A DNA stretch of 64,000 bases. It comes from Lachnospiraceae bacterium (lineage in GTDB: Bacteria > Bacillota > Clostridia > Lachnospirales > Lachnospiraceae). Under the pieces are notes generated by a model. The model was not told where the DNA came from and did not search any database. It was given only the letters and a program-made list of their open reading frames with translations. Position numbers and translations under genes: made by a program. Every line of letters begins with the position of its first letter. Within the stretch, counting starts at the first letter, position 1. The stretch spans positions 1 to 64,000 of the forward strand of contig SVEM01000004.1 of assembly GCA_015057375.1 (NCBI GenBank). Reading direction: 5' to 3'. This document shows, piece by piece, positions 34,183 through 46,938 of the stretch.

Positions 34183-35709
34183 TTATTCAATTACTTTATA
34201 TACAAAATTCATGAAATCAGCATATCCGCCGGTCTGCTTTGTTGCATACGCAAATAATCCGAATCTGCAGCCGGTAAAATGATCCAGTCTGAAAAACAGC
34301 TTATGCTCATCTCCAAGCATTATCCATTCTCCATCTTTTTTATAATAAAATGTTGCTATATCTTCATCTTTGTAAGAAGTAACGCATTTTAATGTAACTA
34401 TAGGATTATCTATATATACCTTATCTGCCATAACAAGCTCAGAAGAATCTCTGCTAATATTTTTCTTCATCATTACAAGCGCATATTTATCATCTTCTTT
34501 TGTTACTGCAATAGCACCATAGCCACCGATAAATGCAGATATTCCACAGTAATCTCCATCATTGATATTGCTTGCATCTACTGTGACTTCTGCTTCACTT
34601 ACAGTCTCTGTAGTTCTCTGTGTAAGAGTGTTATATCCTTTAGTAAGCTCATCACAAACTTTTCCCAGATGCAGTCTGAGCGCATTCTTTCTTTCGGTTA
34701 CTGACCACAAATCATTCTTAGGATTATGATTCCACTGCCACTGTTTTTTAAGGGTAATTTTGCCTTCCGCATCCGGCTCGTATGAAAAATCATCAGAGAT
34801 GTATAAAGGCTCGTACTCATATCCCGGACGAAGACTCTTTACCAAAACATCGCCTACAAGCTTCTTGTCTTTTCCGATTACAGGCATATCATTTTCCCAT
34901 GTCATAGGTATAAGTACAGGGATTCTTCCGACAGCACCGCGGTCCTGGAACAAGATAGCATAATAGTCACCATCCGGTGTATCAACAATTCCTCCTTGTG
35001 CAATGCCGGCATTTCTGTGTCCCATATCATCTTCAAACACATCTCCACCAACGAATTCTCCTTCAAGGCTGTCGCTCATGAAACATGCCTCTGTTCTATA
35101 CCATCTTCCGACAAGACTATGTATGAAGAACACATAATACTTTCCGTTTATTTTATATAAATGAGCCCCCTCGTAACCAAGAGCCGTCTCATCACTGTCT
35201 TTTACTATAATCCTGTGAAGTCCGCCCTCTTTAGGTCCTGTAAGCTCAGAATTAAGCTCTGTCAAATATACTGTTCTGTTTCCGTATACTATATACACTC
35301 TGTCATCATCATCAAATAATAATGAACAATCATGATAAAAGCCTTCGATTATACTCTTTTTCCATGGTCCGGCCACATCATTTGCTGTATACAGATATGT
35401 TTTTTGTGTATCATTTGCCACGAAACATACATAAAATGTTCCCTTATGATATCTTATGGATGCCGCCCACATACCTTTTCCGTAAATATTTTCATCACCC
35501 GTAAGCATCTGTGCCGGTGTATCATCAAGCGTATCATACACATATCCTGCAATTTCCCAATTCGCAAGGTCGTATGACCTGAGAATCACTCCACCCGGCA
35601 TAAAATGCATTGTCGTGCTTATCATATAATATGTATCTTCTACACGAATTACATCTGCATCCGGATAGTCCTGTGCAGTTATAGGATTCTTTACTTTTAT
35701 ATCTTTCAT
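34183..35709 (-). CDS. intracellular GH43 beta-xylosidase/arabinofuranosidase-like enzyme (subfamily 12-like)
   Basis: A 508-aa cytosolic enzyme with no signal peptide. The propeller (~1-300) has the base Asp in DYPDADVIRV (Asp17), the middle Asp in YHDCSLLFDDDD and the acid Glu in GYEGAHLYK. The C-terminal ~190 residues form the beta-sandwich (CBM91-like) typical of GH43 xylosidases (RLDHFTGCRFGLFAYAT). It would release xylose or arabinose from imported oligosaccharides, completing the work of the secreted GH43 and CE15 enzymes. Ribosome site AAGGGG precedes ATG 35709. It stands between the ATP synthase operon and the ywmB-like gene, where most relatives have no such gene, suggesting insertion. 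Confidence 0.9.
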   Translation of the reverse strand: MKDIKVKNPITAQDYPDADVIRVEDTYYMISTTMHFMPGGVILRSYDLANWEIAGYVYDTLDDTPAQMLTGDENIYGKGMWAASIRYHKGTFYVCFVANDTQKTYLYTANDVAGPWKKSIIEGFYHDCSLLFDDDDRVYIVYGNRTVYLTELNSELTGPKEGGLHRIIVKDSDETALGYEGAHLYKINGKYYVFFIHSLVGRWYRTEACFMSDSLEGEFVGGDVFEDDMGHRNAGIAQGGIVDTPDGDYYAILFQDRGAVGRIPVLIPMTWENDMPVIGKDKKLVGDVLVKSLRPGYEYEPLYISDDFSYEPDAEGKITLKKQWQWNHNPKNDLWSVTERKNALRLHLGKVCDELTKGYNTLTQRTTETVSEAEVTVDASNINDGDYCGISAFIGGYGAIAVTKEDDKYALVMMKKNISRDSSELVMADKVYIDNPIVTLKCVTSYKDEDIATFYYKKDGEWIMLGDEHKLFFRLDHFTGCRFGLFAYATKQTGGYADFMNFVYKVIE

Positions 35710-35763
35710 TTATATATTTCCCCTTCATTTAAGCAATACTAAAAATACTTTTCTCGTATAATA

Positions 35764-35803
35764 TTGGGCAGAAAACAGTCAATATTCGTGTTCTCTGCCC
35801 AGT
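35764..35803 (-). terminator. probable terminator of the ATP synthase operon
   Basis: The stem TGGGCAGA/TCTGCCCA, extended by ACA/TGT, begins right after the atpC stop. The following sequence is AT-rich with only a weak T-tract. Confidence 0.65.
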
Positions 35804-35808
35804 ATAAA

Positions 35809-36222
35809 CTACATATATTTTTCTGCAAGTCCGATTCGGGTAAGTGCTCGCTTAAGCGCCGCCTCAGCTCTTACGAGATTAACTTCTTCATTACCGCTCT
35901 TAATACGTCTTTCAGCTCTTATCTGAGCTTCCTTCGCACGGTTTAAGTCAATCTCTTCCGGCCATTCACAAGATTCAGCAAGGATTGTAACTGCATCCTT
36001 CTTTATCTCCATGAAACCTGAAAGGACCGCTGCCTCACGGGTTTCTTCGCCTTTCATTATACGAAGCACGCCCGGTGCAACAATTGTTGTAAGAGGAATA
36101 TGTTCAGGCAAAACACCAATTTCACCTTCTGTGGTATTAAGCTCTACCATTGCGACATCATCCTCATAGAAAACTCTTTCAGGAGAAATGACGCGAAGTC
36201 TGAACATTTTCTCATCTGCCAT
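35809..36222 (-). CDS. atpC: ATP synthase F1 epsilon subunit
   Basis: A 137-aa subunit with the N-terminal beta-sandwich (FRLRVISPERVFYEDDV, LPEHIPLTTIVAPGVLRI) and the C-terminal helical hairpin (RAKEAQIRAERRI...AALKRALTRIGLAEKY). It is part of the central stalk and tunes ATP hydrolysis. It is the last gene of the operon, 18 nt after atpD. Ribosome site AAGGGGG precedes ATG 36222. Confidence 0.95.
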   Translation of the reverse strand: MADEKMFRLRVISPERVFYEDDVAMVELNTTEGEIGVLPEHIPLTTIVAPGVLRIMKGEETREAAVLSGFMEIKKDAVTILAESCEWPEEIDLNRAKEAQIRAERRIKSGNEEVNLVRAEAALKRALTRIGLAEKYM

Positions 36223-36240
36223 AGACTTTACCCCCTTACA

Positions 36241-38552
<2,312 letters not shown>

Positions 38553-38586
38553 AATAATCCTCCAATCTGCTCACAAACATGGTTAT

Positions 38587-40672
<2,086 letters not shown>

Positions 40673-40685
<13 letters not shown>

Positions 40686-41248
40686 GTGTCCTCACCCATT
40701 TCCTTAAGTGTAGTCTCTACAAGCTCATTCTGGTCAGCTTCATTCATAGAAGCCTTAACCATTTTCCCTGCCATGAGAGTAGCAACAGATATAATCTCCT
40801 GCTTCATTTCATCCTGAGCCTTAAGCTTAGCCTGCTTAGCTTCGCTTTCTGCTCTCTTTATAATTCTTCCTGCCTCTTCCTTGGCTTCGTTCACAATAGT
40901 GTCTTCCTGCTTCTTAGCCTTTTTCTTAGTCTGGCTGAGAATCTCATTTGCCTGAGCTCCTACTTCCTTTAACTTGGCATCATACTCTTTCTTAAATGCT
41001 TCTGCTTCCTCTTTTTCTTTTCTTGCAGCTTCCATATCATTTGCAACAAGCTCCTTACGCTTATTGATAAGAGCTCTTGCAGGATTAAACAAGAAATAAG
41101 TTAACAAGGCAAATAACACAAGCATGGAAACGAGCGTAATGCATGTATCAAAAAGAACCTGCGCATCAAGTCCAAATATTCTTTTCCATACACCTTCTGT
41201 TTCCGCCAGTATGGCAGTAATTCCCTGATTCGCGAATATGCTGCTCAA
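40673..41248 (-). CDS. atpF: ATP synthase Fo b subunit
   Basis: A 191-aa peripheral stalk subunit. It has one N-terminal TM helix (~33-55, ending FLFNPARALINKRK) followed by a long charged coiled coil rich in Glu, Lys and Ala. It is somewhat longer at the N-terminus (~30 residues before the TM) than the usual ~165-aa b subunit. It overlaps atpH. Confidence 0.95.
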
Positions 41249-41290
41249 TATAATAAGCCTCCTCTCTATACTAACTTAATTTCGGCTTAT

Positions 41291-41587
<297 letters not shown>

Positions 41588-41599
41588 TTAAAATGTTAA

Positions 41600-42370
41600 T
41601 TATGACTCGTCACCTATAGCATTATATGTGAATACCATGGTGAGCATTATAAATACATACGCCTGTATTGCACCGGAAAATACATCCAGATATGCGTGAA
41701 GTGCTGCCGGCCATGCAATTGCAAGACTTACACTTCCTACTTTAATCAATCCGTATACAAGCGACATCATGAGTGTTCCGGAAAAGAGATTTCCGAACAA
41801 ACGCAGTGACATCGATACCGGCGTTGCAAATTCACTGATTACGTTAATCGGGAAAAATACAAAAAACGGCTCGAACAATCCTTTGAGTTTGCCCCATTTC
41901 TGGTATTTGATTCCGTTGTACTGAATCAGCACCCATGTAATAAGAGCAAGAGGGAGTGTAACACCGAAGTCCGCTGTCGGAGGTCGGAATCCAATCAATC
42001 CACTCAGATTACTCAGTAACAAAAAGGCAAATAGCGAACCCACATAATTGGCAAATTTCGGACCATACTTCGGTCCCATGGAACTTACAAGTATATTATC
42101 TACGGTTTCAACAAGAAGTTCGATAACGTTTAAGAATCCCGTTGGTGGTTTTGTCGGATCTGCTTTTTTAATTGTTCTGTTTGCAAGTATGGCAAATATA
42201 ACAAGTATAGCAAATACAAATGTCATACACACATGTGTGGTAGTTATATATACTGTCTGTCCAAACAGATTGAACTTGGCATATCCTTCAATGTAAAATC
42301 CAAGATTGTCTGTACTGCCACTGAGCAAAAGCTGTGTTCCCTGTATGCCTTGGTTTAATACTGACATCAC
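41600..42370 (-). CDS. atpB: ATP synthase Fo a subunit
   Basis: A 256-aa integral membrane subunit. The essential stator Arg lies in SMSLRLFGNLFSGTLMM, and the last helix shows LDVFSGAIQAYVFIMLTMVF. About five or six TM helices form the ion half-channels next to the c ring. It starts one base after the preceding gene's stop, so translation is coupled. Confidence 0.95.
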   Translation of the reverse strand: MMSVLNQGIQGTQLLLSGSTDNLGFYIEGYAKFNLFGQTVYITTTHVCMTFVFAILVIFAILANRTIKKADPTKPPTGFLNVIELLVETVDNILVSSMGPKYGPKFANYVGSLFAFLLLSNLSGLIGFRPPTADFGVTLPLALITWVLIQYNGIKYQKWGKLKGLFEPFFVFFPINVISEFATPVSMSLRLFGNLFSGTLMMSLVYGLIKVGSVSLAIAWPAALHAYLDVFSGAIQAYVFIMLTMVFTYNAIGDES

Positions 42371-42787
42371 TTACCTTTTATCCTCCTTCTTCATTATTTT
42401 GTTAAATAATACATCTATACACGGCTGAAGATACGCTGAAAACTTCAATGAGAATACTCCAATAAAAACTCCCCATGGATTAACGTATTCTCCGAAGAAA
42501 AATGCTGCACATAAGATAACAGCCATAAGTGCAATTCTTACAAGCGACTGTCTCCTACCGTATTTTTTAGCGGTTTCCGGATCAAGCAGAACAATCGTTT
42601 CAACAGTTTTTTTCATGCTGCCAAGCATTGCTATCGCAACTAAACCGCCGATTATAACACCTAAGGGAAATAATATATATTGTTTGCTTATCAGCGCTCC
42701 GATTATGGCATATATAATCACCTGTAATATAACTGCCACAACCATTTCCCTATATGTTATAGTTCCCTGATCCATAACTGCCTCCAA
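42371..42787 (-). CDS. atpI: ATP synthase subunit I-like membrane protein
   Basis: A 138-aa protein with four TM segments in two pairs (~20-60 and ~85-125) and a cytoplasmic stretch between them (DPETAKKYGRRQSLVRIA). This size and placement at the head of the atp operon fit AtpI, which assists c-ring assembly and possibly Mg2+ supply. Sequence conservation in this family is low, so the name rests largely on position. Confidence 0.75.
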   Translation of the reverse strand: MEAVMDQGTITYREMVVAVILQVIIYAIIGALISKQYILFPLGVIIGGLVAIAMLGSMKKTVETIVLLDPETAKKYGRRQSLVRIALMAVILCAAFFFGEYVNPWGVFIGVFSLKFSAYLQPCIDVLFNKIMKKEDKR

Positions 42788-42789
42788 TA

Positions 42790-43158
42790 TTATTCAAGCA
42801 TATCTGTATTTTCTGCATCATCCATATCATAAAGATCATCTATATACGTCATATGTCTGTTGCGTTCCTTATACAGGTCTGCAAAATATTGCTGATTCTC
42901 TTTTTCTTTCCTTAAATTCTTTTCAAAAAAACCTTTTATGATGGAATATACACTTTTGAATCCTGCCAGGACTCCCAAGATAATGAATATGATAACAAGA
43001 TAATTTGTTCCAAGCCATTTATCTAACTTATAACCTATGAACAAACACAAAAACACAGGAACCATCATGTTGATTCCTATCTGAATTACCATCGACATCG
43101 CTTTTACAACTTCCGACATCTCCGAGCGTCTTTTTTTTTCTCTGTCCGCCTTATCCAT
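42790..43158 (-). CDS. AtpZ/AtpI-type F0F1-ATPase accessory subunit
   Basis: A 122-aa protein with two TM helices (~28-48 and ~52-72). It matches the AtpZ pattern VIQIGINMMVPVFLCLFIGYKLDKWLGTNYLVIIFIILGVLAGFKSVY and is followed by a charged tail with Tyr/Asp-rich end. These proteins are first in many Firmicute atp operons and may form a small cation channel aiding ATP synthase. Ribosome site GAGGATATG precedes ATG 43158, and the operon promoter lies 24 nt upstream. Confidence 0.85.
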   Translation of the reverse strand: MDKADREKKRRSEMSEVVKAMSMVIQIGINMMVPVFLCLFIGYKLDKWLGTNYLVIIFIILGVLAGFKSVYSIIKGFFEKNLRKEKENQQYFADLYKERNRHMTYIDDLYDMDDAENTDMLE

Positions 43159-43181
43159 TACATATCCTCAATCAAAACAAC

Positions 43182-43210
43182 ATTATACTCCTAACAGTCC
43201 ATAAAGTCTA
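43182..43210 (-). promoter_or_regulatory. putative promoter of the ATP synthase operon
   Basis: TAGACT (43205-43210) and a perfect TATAAT (43182-43187) are 17 bp apart, just upstream of the first atp gene on the minus strand. The -35 box is a moderate match. Confidence 0.65.
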
Positions 43211-43251
43211 TATTAAGAATATTTTTTACCAAATCTTTACCAAGTTTTTAG

Positions 43252-44055
43252 TTATAACTTTCTTGATACTTCCGCACATGCTTTCATAGCTTCCATTACA
43301 GCGCTTCTCATACCCTTTTCTTCAAGCACGCGCACTGCCTCAATAGTAGTTCCTGCAGGAGAGCATACCATATCTTTAAGTTCTCCCGGATGCATTCCGG
43401 TTTCCATAAGAAGCTTTGCCGTTCCGTATACAGTCTGCTCAGCAAATTTATATGCCTGCACGCGAGGCATACCCTCACTCACTGCCGCATCTGCCATTGC
43501 CTCTATGAACATGGCAATATATGCCGGAGCACTTCCCGACACAGCAACAACCGCATCCATAACCGATTCGGGAACCACTTCTGCTTTTCCGAACCCTGAT
43601 AATATCTTTAACGCATATTCAAGCTCATATTCATTTACATTAGACCCTGCACATACAGCTGTCATTCCCTCACCGCATATTGCCGGTGTGTTAGGCATGG
43701 TTCGTATAAGCTTTATCTTTCCATCAAACATGCTCTCTATACGTGAAATACTCTGTCCTGCCACTATTGAAATAATTATCTTATTCTCACTGATGGTATC
43801 ATTTATCTCTGCTGCAACTGCCGAAAGAACCTGAGGCTTAACTGCAAGCATGATCATCTGAGACTTAAGTACAAGTTCATTATTATTAGTTGTGATATTA
43901 ATACCGTATTTTCCCTTTGCTTCTTCAAGCGCAACAATATTTTTATCCGACGCAATAATTTCCTCCGGAAGAAAAATGTTGTTTTCTATAAGGCCTTTAA
44001 TTATTGCTCCGGCCATATTTCCGCATCCGATAAAACCAATCTTCATAAGCTGCAT
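43252..44055 (-). CDS. proC: pyrroline-5-carboxylate reductase
   Basis: A 267-aa cytosolic NAD(P)H-dependent enzyme making L-proline. The N-terminal Rossmann motif is KIGFIGCGNMAGAI. VKPQVL and IRTMPNTPA are typical, and the C-terminal helix pair carries the signature SGSAPAYIAMFIEAMADAAVSEG...ELKDMVCSPAGTTIEAVRVLEEKG. The true start may be the second ATG at 44046 (MKIGF), as in homologues. AGAGGGG serves either start imperfectly. It follows rpiB by ~8 nt and ends the sua5-proC transcript upstream of the atp promoter. Confidence 0.95.
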   Translation of the reverse strand: MQLMKIGFIGCGNMAGAIIKGLIENNIFLPEEIIASDKNIVALEEAKGKYGINITTNNNELVLKSQMIMLAVKPQVLSAVAAEINDTISENKIIISIVAGQSISRIESMFDGKIKLIRTMPNTPAICGEGMTAVCAGSNVNEYELEYALKILSGFGKAEVVPESVMDAVVAVSGSAPAYIAMFIEAMADAAVSEGMPRVQAYKFAEQTVYGTAKLLMETGMHPGELKDMVCSPAGTTIEAVRVLEEKGMRSAVMEAMKACAEVSRKL

Positions 44056-44063
44056 CGCCCCTC

Positions 44064-44495
44064 TTAATCTTCTTCTATCTGTCTGATTCTGTTAATGTGT
44101 CTTTCGTCACCTGAAAATTCAGTATTAAGGAATGTATCAACAATCTTTATTGCAAGTCCTGCTCCTACTACTCTTGCACCCATCGCAACAATGTTGGCAT
44201 CGTTATGCTCTCTTGTTGCCTGCGCGCTGAAGCAATCGTGACAAAGTGCCGCACGTATTCCTTTATACTTATTTGCTGTTATGGATATACCTATTCCCGT
44301 ACCGCATATAAGTATACCTTTTTCGCACTCTCCGGCAAGAATAGCCTCTGCTACCTTCTTTGCATATACCGGATAATCACATGACGCCTCTGTATAAGCA
44401 CCGAAGTCCTTATATTCAAGTCCTTTTTCCTTAAGATATCCGATAATCTCCTGTTTAAGTGCGTATCCGCCGTGGTCACTTCCTATAGCTATCAT
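44064..44495 (-). CDS. rpiB: ribose-5-phosphate isomerase B
   Basis: A 143-aa cytosolic isomerase of the RpiB/LacAB family. It has MIAIGSDHGGYALK at the N-terminus, the active-site Cys and anion hole in GILICGTGIGISI, and CHDCFSAQATREHNDANIVAMGARV. It interconverts ribose-5-P and ribulose-5-P in the pentose phosphate pathway. In Bacillus the orthologue is ywlF, next to ywlE, the same order as here. Confidence 0.95.
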   Translation of the reverse strand: MIAIGSDHGGYALKQEIIGYLKEKGLEYKDFGAYTEASCDYPVYAKKVAEAILAGECEKGILICGTGIGISITANKYKGIRAALCHDCFSAQATREHNDANIVAMGARVVGAGLAIKIVDTFLNTEFSGDERHINRIRQIEED

Positions 44496-44525
44496 AATAA
44501 TATTCCTCCATATAATTGTCGTGAT

Positions 44526-44984
44526 TTATCTTTCGGTTTCTTCTTCAAACTTTGCCACCACTTCAACGATGGCATTATATAGGTCCTGATAAAATGCCTC
44601 ATACACATCCATATCTTCACCATACGGATCCAAAAGTTCATCATCATTTCCAATATATTCTTTTAATGTATAAACATTTTCTTCAAATCCATAATCTTCT
44701 ATTATCTTAAGTTTGTCCGTAAATGCCATTGTTAAAACAAGGGTATTCGCACCAAGCTCCTCGATACCAAGCTGTTTTGTCAAACCATCTTCCATCTCGA
44801 TGCCATGGTCAGAAAGTATGTCAATAGCCTTTGCGTTATAAGGTTCTTCAAATAATACTACAAGACCCCTGGACATTATATTTGTTTTTAGAAGATTTCC
44901 TTTGTATAAATGTCTGAAAATCGCCTCGGCCATAGGCCCTCGGCATGTATTATCATTTCCGACAAATATTATTCTGTCATACAT
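44526..44984 (-). CDS. LMW protein phosphatase/YwlE-like protein lacking the catalytic Cys
   Basis: A 152-aa member of the low-molecular-weight phosphatase family (protein-arginine phosphatase YwlE in Bacillus, at the same genomic position). The P-loop C-x5-R reads FVGNDNTCRGPMAEAI, so the position of the nucleophilic Cys is Gly9, with Arg15 kept and a Cys only at residue 14. The general-acid loop LDPYGED is retained, and length is normal. By standard chemistry it should not form the cysteinyl-phosphate intermediate. It may bind phosphoproteins without cleaving them, or use another route. Neighbours: sua5 14 nt upstream, rpiB 30 nt downstream. Confidence 0.85.
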   Translation of the reverse strand: MYDRIIFVGNDNTCRGPMAEAIFRHLYKGNLLKTNIMSRGLVVLFEEPYNAKAIDILSDHGIEMEDGLTKQLGIEELGANTLVLTMAFTDKLKIIEDYGFEENVYTLKEYIGNDDELLDPYGEDMDVYEAFYQDLYNAIVEVVAKFEEETER

Positions 44985-44998
44985 GAAAAATGTCTCCT

Positions 44999-46051
44999 TT
45001 ATACATAAATGATATGTCCGCCGGATGCTTTCTTAAGTCTGTTCATAATGGCATCTCCGAGAACATTATCATAAAATGCTTCCATATATATATATTTCAT
45101 TCCGTAATCATCCATCTGCCTGAGAACATCATACAGCGAATGCGATATGCTGAGCGGGTCTTTTCTTGTCCCTATACATATAACCTTACCATAATTGTAT
45201 AAGTCTTTATTCTCTTCTGTTGTAACAACTGCCGTAACCGATTCATCATGCTGTCTTGCAAGTTCATTTATCTTTTCGACTGTTTTGTGGGCATCTCCGG
45301 ATACTATTACAAGCTCTCCCGTTGGTGCATAATGACGATATTTCATACCGGGTGCCTTAGGCTTTATATCGGTTCTGGTCATGTCATCAAGTGTCTGATC
45401 CCTAAGCACCGTATCACACACTTGTTTAAGCATGTCCTCATTCACATAACCCGGGCGTAGTATTACGGGTTCTTCATCCGTAAGATCGACTATGGTGGAT
45501 TCTACACCTATATCAACAGCGCCGCCATCAAGAATCATATCTATTCTCCCTGACAAATCATCCCATACATGAAGTGCTGTCGTAGTGCTCGGTCTGCCGG
45601 ACAGATTTGCACTCGGTGCCGCAATCGGAACTTTTGCCTCCTTTATAAATGACAATGCAATATCATTATCAGGCATTCTTATTGCGACCGTATCAAGTCC
45701 CCCCGTTGTTTCATCAGGGATAATGTCTTTTTTCTTTAATACAATGGTAAGCGGTCCCGGCCAAAAAAGTGTCGCAAGTGCATATGCCTGCTCCGGAATA
45801 TCTTTCGCAAGCTCATCAAGCATGTCCATATCACTTATATGCACGATAAGTGGATTGTCAGAGGGCCGCCCTTTTGCCGCATAGATTCTGGCAGAAGCAT
45901 TTTTATCCAGCGCATTGCCTCCTAGGCCATATACCGTTTCTGTCGGAAATGCGACCAGACCTCCTGCCCGGATAATCTCTCCGGCTTCCTTAATATATTC
46001 ATATTCTTGTTGTGTAATATCCTGACTAATCTTACGAATAACTGTATCCAT
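44999..46051 (-). CDS. threonylcarbamoyl-AMP synthase (Sua5/YwlC)
   Basis: A 350-aa full-length Sua5-type enzyme. The YrdC domain (~15-205) has the signature FPTETVYGLGGNA, KGRPSDNPLIVHI and APSANLSGRPSTT. The C-terminal Sua5 domain (~240-350) follows the linker PKAPGMKYRHYAPTG. It makes threonylcarbamoyl-AMP from Thr, CO2 and ATP for the universal t6A37 modification of tRNAs. It is the first gene of the sua5-ywlE-rpiB-proC cluster and divergent from cwlD. Confidence 0.95.
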   Translation of the reverse strand: MDTVIRKISQDITQQEYEYIKEAGEIIRAGGLVAFPTETVYGLGGNALDKNASARIYAAKGRPSDNPLIVHISDMDMLDELAKDIPEQAYALATLFWPGPLTIVLKKKDIIPDETTGGLDTVAIRMPDNDIALSFIKEAKVPIAAPSANLSGRPSTTTALHVWDDLSGRIDMILDGGAVDIGVESTIVDLTDEEPVILRPGYVNEDMLKQVCDTVLRDQTLDDMTRTDIKPKAPGMKYRHYAPTGELVIVSGDAHKTVEKINELARQHDESVTAVVTTEENKDLYNYGKVICIGTRKDPLSISHSLYDVLRQMDDYGMKYIYMEAFYDNVLGDAIMNRLKKASGGHIIYV

Positions 46052-46219
46052 TATGCCAAATAAGCCTCTTATCTCCCTTATAAAACAAACCTAACCAAGA
46101 TATATAATACACCAAACATTCCCATTAGTCCATAATTATATTTCCTAAATTATACCGGAATATATTTTATTTCCGGCTAATACTTTTAAATATAATCATA
46201 ATAATATAAAGGAACTTAA

Positions 46220-46936
46220 ATGAAAGGAAAGCATCTGAAATTATGCATGGCAGTATCCATAATAATTGTGGCTCTGGGAGTGTTTTTTCACATCTCTGAC
46301 GGAACCTTTTACGTATGGAATGAAAGTGATGATTCAACAAAAAAAACTACAATTGTTATAGACCCCGGTCACGGAGGGTATGATCCCGGAAAAGTTGGAA
46401 TAAACGGAACCTTAGAAAAAGATATCAATCTTGCAATTTCCTTACAGCTAAAAAAAAGCCTTTCTGATTTCGGATACAATGTTGTCATGACAAGAGAAAC
46501 AGATATATCACTTTGTTCCGAAAACGACAGTAACAAGAAGATTGCAGATATGCAAAAAAGAATAGAAATAATCGAAAAGGCAGATCCGCTTTGTGTTATA
46601 AGTATTCATCAGAACAGTTTCCCCGATTCATCTGTTTCGGGATCACAGGTGTTTTACTACGGAAAAGCAAACGATTCCAATCCTTCCACATCAAAAGATA
46701 TAGCCGTCAGCGTACAAGCCTCTCTGAAAGACATACAGAATCCCGATAACCACAGACAGGCTGCTGCCAACACCTCATATTACCTTTTGAAAAAAACATC
46801 GCACCCGACAATAATTGCCGAATGCGGTTTTTTAAGTAATATTACAGAGGAATCACTTCTAAACAATCCCTCATATCAGGAAAAGACTGCCGACGCAATA
46901 TGTGCCGGAATAAAAGAATATATTGATACTCATTAA
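46220..46936 (+). CDS. cwlD: N-acetylmuramoyl-L-alanine amidase, CwlD-like
   Basis: A 238-aa exported zinc amidase. One N-terminal TM or signal segment (~7-27) is followed by an Amidase_3 domain. Its ligands are in IDPGHGGYDPG (His), TLEKDIN (Glu) and ISIHQNSFP (His), and the catalytic Glu is in ECGFLSN. Length and the absence of wall-binding domains fit CwlD, which removes stem peptides to make muramic-delta-lactam in spore cortex. Other small amidases are possible. It points to a sporulation ancestry. It converges closely (2 nt apart) with the GH18 gene. Confidence 0.8.
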   Translation: MKGKHLKLCMAVSIIIVALGVFFHISDGTFYVWNESDDSTKKTTIVIDPGHGGYDPGKVGINGTLEKDINLAISLQLKKSLSDFGYNVVMTRETDISLCSENDSNKKIADMQKRIEIIEKADPLCVISIHQNSFPDSSVSGSQVFYYGKANDSNPSTSKDIAVSVQASLKDIQNPDNHRQAAANTSYYLLKKTSHPTIIAECGFLSNITEESLLNNPSYQEKTADAICAGIKEYIDTH

Positions 46937-46938
46937 AA

